Shown piece after piece: positions 1-4,766 of a DNA stretch of 8,219 nt. Position numbers and translations under genes: made by a program. Each line of letters opens with the position of its first letter. Within the stretch, counting starts at the first letter, position 1. The notes beneath the pieces are model-generated. The model was not told the origin of the DNA, ran no database searches, and worked only from the letters and a program-made list of their open reading frames with translations. This DNA comes from Candidatus Woesearchaeota archaeon (GTDB lineage Archaea > Nanobdellota > Nanobdellia > Woesearchaeales > WJKL01): positions 1 to 8,219 of the forward strand of contig JAHWIB010000050.1 of assembly GCA_019322815.1 (NCBI GenBank), written 5' to 3'.

Positions 1-1578
1 AGGAAGCCTTTTTATATAGCCTGAATGAGTTATGGTTACAACCATGTTCTCAGATTTTATTAGATCTTCAGGAACTATCTCCTCTTCCTCTTCTTCTATA
101 ATCTCAGTTCTTCTTTCATCTCCATAATTTTTTTTAAGTTCCTGCAATTCATCCTTTATTATTTGCAGAATCTTATTTTCATCAGCAAGAATTGTCTTTA
201 ATTTTTCAATCAATCCAAGTAATTCCTTGTGTTCATTTTTAATCTTGTCCTGCTCTAATCCGGTTAATCTCTGTAATTTCATATCTAAAATAGCCAATGC
301 CTGTTTTTCAGTAATTTCTAATTTAGAGACAAGAGTTGTTTTAGCTTCGTCAGCAGAATTACTCTCCTTGATCATCTTAACAGTATTATCAATATCTCCT
401 AAAGCAACTAATAATCCTTCAAGGATGTGTGCCCTGTCTTCTGCTTTGTTTAAATCAAATTTTGTTCTTTTTCTGACAATGCTTCTTCTATGGTCAACAT
501 AATTTTGTAGTAATTCTTTTAGATTAAGGATTTTTGGCTGGCCATCAACTAAAGCGAGATTAATGATGCCAAAAGTTACTTTCAGTCTGGTATGTTTAAA
601 CAATTGATTTACAACAACATCAGGGTTTGCATCTTTCCTCAAAAATATAACAACCCTCATTCCTTTTCTATCAGATTCATCTCTTAAATCAGAAATTCCT
701 CTAATCTTTTTATCAGTTACAAGGTTAGCTATTTCTTCTAATAATTGAGATTTGTTGACCATATAAGGTATTTCAGTAACAATTATTCTTTTGCTTAGTT
801 TTCCTTCCTCTATGTTATATTTTGCTTTGACAAAGACTCTTCCTTTTCCAGTTGTATATGCTTCCCTGATTCCTTTTTTGCCTGAAATTATTCCAGCTGT
901 TGGAAAATCAGGTCCTTTGATAAATTGCATCAGTTCTCCTATATTAGACTCAGGATTATCAATTAAGTTTATAGCTGCATCAGCAACCTCATTTAGATTA
1001 TGAGGAGGGATATTTGTTGCCATTCCAACTGCAATTCCAGAACTTCCATTAATCAGTAGATTAGGGAGCTTTGCAGGCAAAAAAAAAGGCTCTTTCAAGC
1101 TTCCATCAAAATTAGGAACAAACTTTACTGTCTTCTTCTCAATATCTTTAAGAATCTCTTCTGATAATTTGCTTAGTTTAGCTTCAGTATATCTCATAGC
1201 AGCTGCTCTGTCTCCATCAATGCTTCCGAAATTTCCTTGCCCTCTGATCAAAGGATATCTCATAGAGAAAGGCTGGACTAGCCTTACTAAAGAATCATAA
1301 ACAGCAACATCACCATGAGGATGAAATTTACCTAAAACTTCTCCAACAATTCTTGCTGATTTCTTAAAGGGCTTATTGTGAAACATGCCCATCTGATGCA
1401 TTGCATAAAGAATCCTTCTGTGGACAGGCTTTAAACCGTCTCTAACATCAGGTAAAGCTCTTCCAACAATAACAGACATAGAGTAATCTAAATAAGAGCT
1501 CTTCATCTCTTCTTCAATCAGTTTTTGAACTATCTTTTCCTTGGCTTTTTCACTATTTTCTTGCTTTTTTTCTTCCAT
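1..1578 (-). CDS. gyrA: DNA gyrase subunit A, C-terminal part missing at window edge
   Basis: This is the breakage-reunion subunit of type IIA DNA topoisomerase. With GyrB it introduces negative supercoils using ATP. The 526 codons visible cover the N-terminal domain. The winged-helix region carries the motif AAMRYTEAKLS with catalytic Tyr130 next to Arg129 (E. coli Arg121-Tyr122). The quinolone-pocket motif HPHGDVAVYDS spans residues 86-96, and NGSSGIAVGMATNIPPHN is intact. The coiled-coil arm holds LDMKLQRLTGLE. An acidic linker (EEEEEE) leads into VVTITHSGYIKR, the first blade of the C-terminal pinwheel, where the window ends. The rest of that domain, including any GyrA box, is outside, so ParC is excluded only by the archaeal setting, in which gyrase is the usual type IIA enzyme. 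The ATG at 1578 is chosen because an in-frame stop lies five codons upstream. Val91 replaces the usual Ser at the main quinolone-contact position; Asp95 is kept. Confidence 0.96.
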   Translation of the reverse strand, partial: MEEKKQENSEKAKEKIVQKLIEEEMKSSYLDYSMSVIVGRALPDVRDGLKPVHRRILYAMHQMGMFHNKPFKKSARIVGEVLGKFHPHGDVAVYDSLVRLVQPFSMRYPLIRGQGNFGSIDGDRAAAMRYTEAKLSKLSEEILKDIEKKTVKFVPNFDGSLKEPFFLPAKLPNLLINGSSGIAVGMATNIPPHNLNEVADAAINLIDNPESNIGELMQFIKGPDFPTAGIISGKKGIREAYTTGKGRVFVKAKYNIEEGKLSKRIIVTEIPYMVNKSQLLEEIANLVTDKKIRGISDLRDESDRKGMRVVIFLRKDANPDVVVNQLFKHTRLKVTFGIINLALVDGQPKILNLKELLQNYVDHRRSIVRKRTKFDLNKAEDRAHILEGLLVALGDIDNTVKMIKESNSADEAKTTLVSKLEITEKQALAILDMKLQRLTGLEQDKIKNEHKELLGLIEKLKTILADENKILQIIKDELQELKKNYGDERRTEIIEEEEEEIVPEDLIKSENMVVTITHSGYIKRLP

Positions 1579-1602
1579 TTTTAGACGAGAATTTTACCTC
1601 AG

Positions 1603-1636
1603 ATATACATAAAAATAATGGCTTCTCCTTTATAAA
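1603..1636 (-). promoter_or_regulatory. gyrA promoter region with two possible TATA boxes
   Basis: Two archaeal TATA-like boxes lie upstream of gyrA on the minus strand. TTTATAAA at 1636-1629 is the better match and is followed by AGG; it would give a leader of roughly 25-30 bases containing GAGGT (1600-1596), an SD-like site that sits an unusually long 17 bases from the ATG. TTTATGTATATC at 1614-1603 is weaker and would give an almost leaderless transcript. The sequence alone does not decide between them. Confidence 0.5.
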
Positions 1637-1673
1637 CCTTTTGTTTCTAAAATAGCAATACAGGGTCTGAGAA

Positions 1674-1687
1674 GCTTGAATTCAAGC
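1674..1687. repeat. 14-base perfect palindrome between zinc-ribbon gene and gyrA
   Basis: GCTTGAATTCAAGC reads the same on both strands. It lies 33 bases past the stop of the zinc-ribbon gene and just upstream of the gyrA TATA box (minus strand). The flanks repeat parts of it: AATTCAA occurs again near 1700-1706 as an inverted copy of TTGAATT, and TCTGA/TCAGA bracket the whole at about 1711-1715 and 1666-1670. It could be a dimeric operator for gyrA or a 3'-end hairpin for the upstream unit. There is no strong U-tract directly after it. Confidence 0.45.
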
Positions 1688-1720
1688 ATTTCAGCTGTTT
1701 GAATTTGTTGTTCAGAAAGC

Positions 1721-1867
1721 CTATTTTACCTTTCTAATAAGGTTGTCTTTCACACTAAATGAATGTCCGCAGTAAACACATCTTTTTCTTTTGCCGCTTA
1801 AATATATATCTCTGCCTTCGTACTTCATATCATGTTTGCATTTAGGGCATTTCAAAAGAAAAATCAT
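1721..1867 (-). CDS. 48-residue zinc-ribbon protein coupled to scpB
   Basis: This short gene encodes 48 residues with two CxxC knuckles, Cys7-Cys10 (CPKC) and Cys30-Cys33 (CVYC), separated by 19 residues. This is the layout of a single treble-clef/zinc-ribbon module binding one zinc ion. The segment between them is basic (GKRKR) and the tail ends KDNLIRKVK, so contact with nucleic acid or an acidic partner is plausible; this is inference. The ATG at 1867 overlaps the scpB stop in an ATGA junction, and an AAGGA-like element lies about 10 bases upstream, so translation probably follows scpB. Both the intact reading frame with paired cysteines and the exact overlap argue for a real gene. Its specific function is unknown; it may be an accessory of the ScpB unit or a free-standing zinc ribbon of the transcription-factor type. 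Confidence 0.82.
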   Translation of the reverse strand: MIFLLKCPKCKHDMKYEGRDIYLSGKRKRCVYCGHSFSVKDNLIRKVK

Positions 1868-2676
1868 TTGTAGAATTCCTTTTTTTCCTCATTCTCTAAC
1901 TCTTCTTCTGTTTTTTGTATTTCTTCTATTTCTTTATCTTCTTCCTTTTCTTCTTCTTTAATTTCCTGTTTGATTTCATTAACAGAAGGGCTAGGAATAG
2001 GGGGTTCATGTGGATTAGGCTGAGGATTTTCATCTCTTTTTTCTTTGTCTTTTTGGAGCTGCTCTTCTTTGATCTTTTTAGCCTCTTCCTTCTTTTTCTT
2101 TATCTCTTCAAGTTTTTTTTCTCCTTCTAATATCTCTTGCTCTGTTTTTTCAACTTTATCTTTAACCTCTTGAGGAACAACTTTCTTGAATGCAGCCCTA
2201 GCTTCTTCACTAGGCAGATCAAAATATTCAAAGAATTTCTCAGTCAGTGTTATTTTCCTAGTTCTTCCAAATTTGTTTCTTGTTACAAATTCCATTTCCT
2301 CTAATTGCCTTAGATGATCATAAGCCTTATTATGTCTAATTCTAATTACTTCTGATTGTAAAATAGGATATTTCCAAGCAATAACAGCCAAGGTTTCCAT
2401 TAAAGGTTTATCAAGCTCTGTTCTTGAGACAATCTTTTGAACAATTGGTAAATAATGGTCCTTGACATTTAGTTTCCAATGATTTCCCTCTTCAATTAAA
2501 GCTACAGAACCTCCCCTAGATTCATAATCTATCTTTAATTCATTCAAAGCTTTTTTTATAGCTTCAAAATCCTTAATTCCAGTTAATTCGCTGATCTCTT
2601 CAGCAGTCATTCTTCTAGCAGAAGAAAAAAGCAATGCTTCTACTTTATTTTTGATATTATTCTGATTTTGGTGCAT
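1864..2676 (-). CDS. scpB: Segregation and condensation protein B (ScpB) with long charged tail
   Basis: ScpB is the winged-helix (kite) subunit that binds the kleisin ScpA in the SMC-ScpAB complex, which compacts and segregates chromosomes. The first winged helix covers about residues 5-85 (VEALLFSSARRMTAEEISEL, then RGGSVALIEEGNHWKL). The second covers about 88-155 and has the family signature ETLAVIAWKYPILQSEVIRIR followed by HLRQLEEMEFVTR. Bacterial ScpB usually ends near residue 180-200; here about 100 residues follow. Residues 170-215 are a Lys/Glu-rich probable coiled coil, 217-231 a proline-rich hinge (NPQPNPHEPPIPSPS), and 232-270 a very acidic helix. The start ATG lies inside the end of the upstream gene (20-base overlap) and an AAGGAG sits about 20 bases before it. 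The next gene overlaps by four bases. Identity as ScpB is firm; the role of the tail is unknown. Confidence 0.93.
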   Translation of the reverse strand: MHQNQNNIKNKVEALLFSSARRMTAEEISELTGIKDFEAIKKALNELKIDYESRGGSVALIEEGNHWKLNVKDHYLPIVQKIVSRTELDKPLMETLAVIAWKYPILQSEVIRIRHNKAYDHLRQLEEMEFVTRNKFGRTRKITLTEKFFEYFDLPSEEARAAFKKVVPQEVKDKVEKTEQEILEGEKKLEEIKKKKEEAKKIKEEQLQKDKEKRDENPQPNPHEPPIPSPSVNEIKQEIKEEEKEEDKEIEEIQKTEEELENEEKKEFYK

Positions 2677-3274
2677 TTTTTAAAAGATATTTATCTCCTT
2701 TTTTTATCAATTTTTCTTCTTTTACTAATTTATCTAAAAAGTTTTGCAGATTATCAGGCATAAAACCAGTAATTTTGCTTAATTGTTCAATTGTTTTTCC
2801 TTCTTTAAAGGTTAAGACAGCAACAATATTCCAAAGCAGATTATTTGCATTTCTCTTTAAGTTTAAATTTTCAGTGCTAATCTCCTTAACCATCATATTC
2901 ATTCTATGAAGATTTCCCTGTAGATCATTTAATAGTCCGGAAATTTCTCTTTCTTTAAGATGCAGTTCTTTAGGTTCAATAACCTCAATAGAACTTGGCA
3001 TATAATCAAAACAAAAATCAATTAAAGAAGGCAGATTTTTTGACCATAACTCAAGTTCAACAAAAGTATGCCAGAATTCTTCTTGTGTTTTTTCTTCTTT
3101 TTGTTTTTTAATTTCTGCAAAATCTTCCTTAATAACATCGGTTTTGCTCTCTTTTTTTATCTTATCAACATAACCTTTGATAGTATTTTCTACATATTCT
3201 TGTGGTCTTCCAGCTACTTCAATTATTGTCCTGAAATGAACTTGCCCTTTTTCTAATCTTTCAGAATCTTGCAT
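2657..3274 (-). CDS. Uncharacterised protein: ferredoxin-like domain, coiled coil, winged helix; upstream of scpB
   Basis: I do not recognise a named function. From the 205 residues, three parts can be read. Residues 12-103 follow a strand-helix-strand-strand-helix-strand order (HFRTIIEVAG, PQEYVENTIKGYVDKIKK, FWHTFVELEL, NLPSLIDFCFDYMPSSIEVIEP) typical of ferredoxin-like/ACT-like folds. Residues 106-146 are a probable coiled coil (LKEREISGLLNDLQGNLHRM onward). Residues 147-200 look like a winged helix (TIEQLSKITGFMPDNLQNFL, then KLIKKGDKYLL). Kleisin ScpA normally occupies this position before scpB, but no ScpA N-terminal signature is visible. The ATG at 3274 is preferred over an in-frame TTG four codons upstream because a TATA box is centred 25 bases before it, giving a leaderless message. 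It overlaps scpB by 20 bases, so co-translation is likely. It might be an SMC-complex partner, a regulator sensing a small ligand, or unrelated; domain calls are by eye. Confidence 0.85.
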   Translation of the reverse strand: MQDSERLEKGQVHFRTIIEVAGRPQEYVENTIKGYVDKIKKESKTDVIKEDFAEIKKQKEEKTQEEFWHTFVELELWSKNLPSLIDFCFDYMPSSIEVIEPKELHLKEREISGLLNDLQGNLHRMNMMVKEISTENLNLKRNANNLLWNIVAVLTFKEGKTIEQLSKITGFMPDNLQNFLDKLVKEEKLIKKGDKYLLKNAPKSE

Positions 3275-3292
3275 AGAATAAATCAATTTTTA

Positions 3293-3303
3293 GATATTTA
3301 AAA
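3293..3303 (-). promoter_or_regulatory. TATA box for the scpB-containing unit
   Basis: TTTTAAATATC on the minus strand is centred about 25 bases before the ATG at 3274. That spacing puts the transcription start at or next to the start codon, so the first gene is probably leaderless. It lies in the short gap after the lipoprotein gene, so the scpB unit can be transcribed separately from the regulator/lipoprotein pair. Confidence 0.6.
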
Positions 3304-3322
3304 AGTTTTGCAAAATTTAATT

Positions 3323-3580
3323 TTAATTAGTTATCTCAGCAGCACATATATTGTTCCTACATATACATCTTCCTTGGCCACAGTCCATTGTATAAGGTTT
3401 ACATTCCATTGAACAAAAAATACCTTCACAATTAGGAGCTTTTTCTTTTGCGACACAAGCATCTGCATGACAGCAAGTTGCTGCAACACAATCAGCATTA
3501 ACTCTGCATTCTACTTCTTTTTGTTCACAGCCAATAATCAGAACAGATACAAGCAGCAAAAATACAATTATTTTTTTCAT
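3323..3580 (-). CDS. Small cysteine-rich secreted lipoprotein
   Basis: The 85-residue product begins with a lipoprotein signal peptide: MKK, a hydrophobic stretch (residues 4-16) and the lipobox LIIGC with Cys18 as the lipidation site. The mature part has twelve more cysteines in about 67 residues (25, 31, 36, 37, 42, 51, 56, 60, 67, 72, 74, 79), spaced as in NADCVAATCC, CSMECKPYTMDCGQGRCIC and NNICAAE. This suits a small extracytoplasmic domain held by up to six disulfides, or less likely a metal-binding domain. Similar Cys-rich exported domains occur in archaea, but I know of no assigned function. The ATG at 3580 is chosen over an upstream in-frame start 24 codons earlier because it begins exactly at the signal peptide and forms an ATGA overlap with the upstream regulator. 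The two genes are probably co-translated. Confidence 0.9.
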   Translation of the reverse strand: MKKIIVFLLLVSVLIIGCEQKEVECRVNADCVAATCCHADACVAKEKAPNCEGIFCSMECKPYTMDCGQGRCICRNNICAAEITN

Positions 3581-4233
3581 TTTCTTTTGCTTATAATATA
3601 TTGAATAATCATATAAATAACTATCGCAAATACAGCTCCAACTAAAAACCAAAGAGCAATATCAGGGCCAGATACAGAAACAGGGGCTATGCCTGGAGGT
3701 ATCTCTTGAATAATTGGTGGTGCTCTTTGAGTTATATTAGTCAAACCAGTTGCAACTACATCAACAGCAGCTTCTTCTGCTTCAGGAGCAGCAGTCATAA
3801 TAGTATCTCTTACTGCTGATTTAGCAGCTCCAAATGTAGCTATTTTAGAAGTAAACAATTTTAATAATCCAGCAGCAGCAACTGTAATCAAAGCAACAGG
3901 CAAAATAGATTTTAATTTTTCTTTTATTCCAAATGTGGTTTTTGGAGCAATTATAACATATTTATTAGCTAATTTATAATGATTAACTTCTCTTCCTTTT
4001 TCAGAATAATGAAACTCCTCAACACTAACCAGCCCAGCATCAGTTAAATGTTTTAAATTATAATGGACAGTTGAAATTGGAAGTTCTAACTTATCAGCCA
4101 GTTCTGTTTCAGTTGCTTCTTTTTCAGCTAGATAATCCAAAATCCTTCTGCAGCTCTCATTTGATATAACTTGAGCTAATCTTTTTGCTTTATTTTCTCT
4201 TAAACTAACTAAAACAAACTTTTCTTTTGTCAT
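3577..4233 (-). CDS. Membrane-anchored winged-helix (ArsR-like) transcription regulator
   Basis: The 218-residue product has an N-terminal ArsR-type winged helix (about 18-95). Helix EATETELADKLEL is followed by the recognition helix PISTVHYNLKHLTDAGLV (52-69) and a beta-wing with FHYSEKGREVNHYKL. No ArsR-type metal-binding cysteine pair is seen. Two hydrophobic segments follow, about 108-127 (ILPVALITVAAAGLLKLF) and 191-214 (DIALWFLVGAVFAIVIYMII), with a KRK end. The likely topology puts the DNA-binding domain and C-terminus inside and the 60-odd residue loop (rich in Ala, Glu, Pro, Ile) outside. Such one-component membrane regulators sense signals at the envelope (inference). The next gene encodes a secreted lipoprotein and overlaps by four bases, which suggests partner or target. 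The ATG at 4233 is the only good start, with a TATA box about 28 bases upstream. It is divergent from the YjbQ gene. Confidence 0.9.
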   Translation of the reverse strand: MTKEKFVLVSLRENKAKRLAQVISNESCRRILDYLAEKEATETELADKLELPISTVHYNLKHLTDAGLVSVEEFHYSEKGREVNHYKLANKYVIIAPKTTFGIKEKLKSILPVALITVAAAGLLKLFTSKIATFGAAKSAVRDTIMTAAPEAEEAAVDVVATGLTNITQRAPPIIQEIPPGIAPVSVSGPDIALWFLVGAVFAIVIYMIIQYIISKRK

Positions 4234-4256
4234 ATTATATTAAAAATATGCAATTG

Positions 4257-4265
4257 TTTTTAAAG
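4257..4265 (-). promoter_or_regulatory. TATA box of the regulator/lipoprotein unit
   Basis: CTTTAAAAA on the minus strand, preceded by ACC (a BRE-like purine/cytosine context), is centred about 28 bases before the regulator ATG at 4233. This fits a leaderless or nearly leaderless transcript. It sits in the 103-base divergent gap shared with the YjbQ gene, so a protein bound here, including the regulator itself, could affect both. Confidence 0.55.
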
Positions 4266-4305
4266 GTTAGGATAAGTTCAAATTCATTTAAAGTTATAAA
4301 GAAAC

Positions 4306-4318
4306 ATTTTTAAATTTC
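4306..4318 (+). promoter_or_regulatory. TATA box of the YjbQ gene
   Basis: ATTTTTAAATTTC is centred 25 bases before the ATG at 4337, as expected for an archaeal leaderless transcript. A second AT-rich candidate, AGTTATAAAG, lies at about 4292-4301, which would leave a leader of some 15 bases. No Shine-Dalgarno sequence precedes the start codon. Confidence 0.55.
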
Positions 4319-4336
4319 AATATAACTATCTCTTTT

Positions 4337-4732
4337 ATGATTAAAGAAATATCCTTAAGCACTTCCAGAAGAAATGAATTAATTGATGTAACAAAAGAAA
4401 TTAAAGAAATTATAAAACAGAGTAAAATAAAACAAGGAATCTGTGTTGTTTATTGTCTTCATACAACAGCTGGAATAACAATAAATGAAAGTGCAGATCC
4501 TGATGTTCAAAGAGATATTTTAGTAAATTTATCAAAATTGATTCCTAAAGATGGAGATTATCAGCATTCAGAAGGAAACTCTGATGCCCATATCAAATCA
4601 AGTCTGATAGGAGCATCTGAAATATTAATAATTAAAGATAATAGTCTAATTCTAGGAACATGGCAAAATATTTATTTTGCAGAATTTGACGGGCCAAGAC
4701 AAAGAAAGGTTATTGTTAAGATTATAAACTAA
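4337..4732 (+). CDS. yjbQ: YjbQ/UPF0047 family protein (secondary thiamine-phosphate synthase type)
   Basis: This is a complete 131-residue member of the UPF0047 (YjbQ) family, small single-domain proteins that form trimers. Family signatures are all present: LHTTAGITINE at 41-51, the HSEGNSDAHIKSSLIG block at 77-92, and the C-terminal GTWQNIYFAEFDGPRQR at 107-123. His42, His77, His85 and the acidic residues Glu51 and Asp83 are the conserved candidates for metal or substrate contact. Some members show weak thiamine-phosphate synthase activity, which gave the family its database name, but the true cellular role is not settled. No thiamine genes are nearby, so the neighbours do not support a thiamine role. 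The gene is alone: it has its own TATA box, and the next gene has another promoter only four bases after this stop. Confidence 0.95.
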   Translation: MIKEISLSTSRRNELIDVTKEIKEIIKQSKIKQGICVVYCLHTTAGITINESADPDVQRDILVNLSKLIPKDGDYQHSEGNSDAHIKSSLIGASEILIIKDNSLILGTWQNIYFAEFDGPRQRKVIVKIIN

Positions 4733-4735
4733 AAA

Positions 4736-4745
4736 TTTATATAAA
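4736..4745 (+). promoter_or_regulatory. TATA box of the radical SAM gene
   Basis: TTTATATAAA is a near-consensus archaeal TATA box centred 26 bases before the ATG at 4767. The transcript should be leaderless. It begins four bases after the YjbQ stop codon, so little room is left for a separate terminator and some read-through from YjbQ is likely. Confidence 0.7.
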
Positions 4746-4766
4746 CTAATTTACCAAGGCTGATAT

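Noticed and set aside
227..1003. Two plus-strand frames (227-502 and 791-1003) inside gyrA
   Set aside because: Both lie opposite well-conserved GyrA sequence and have no recognisable motif or promoter.
1079..1087. Run of nine A (T in the sense strand) in gyrA as a possible frameshift
   Set aside because: The GyrA reading frame continues correctly on both sides (KEPFFLPAKLPNLL), so no frameshift is needed.
1915..2130. Plus-strand frame rich in Phe and Leu, opposite scpB
   Set aside because: It is the reverse complement of the Lys/Glu-rich ScpB tail; its apparent hydrophobicity is an artefact of that composition.
2657..3274. Calling the gene before scpB scpA by position
   Set aside because: The sequence shows a ferredoxin-like strand/helix order at the N-terminus rather than the ScpA helical N-terminal region that binds the SMC neck, and no ScpA signature is visible. 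Position alone is not enough.
3305..3322. Short palindrome TTTTGCAAAA after the lipoprotein gene as a terminator
   Set aside because: The stem is only five AT-rich pairs, and it overlaps the promoter region of the scpB unit; too weak to call.
3581..3652. N-terminal extension of the lipoprotein by 24 residues
   Set aside because: The extra residues overlap the regulator's membrane helix in another frame and would place a polar, aromatic stretch before a normal signal peptide; the ATG at 3580 begins exactly at MKK.
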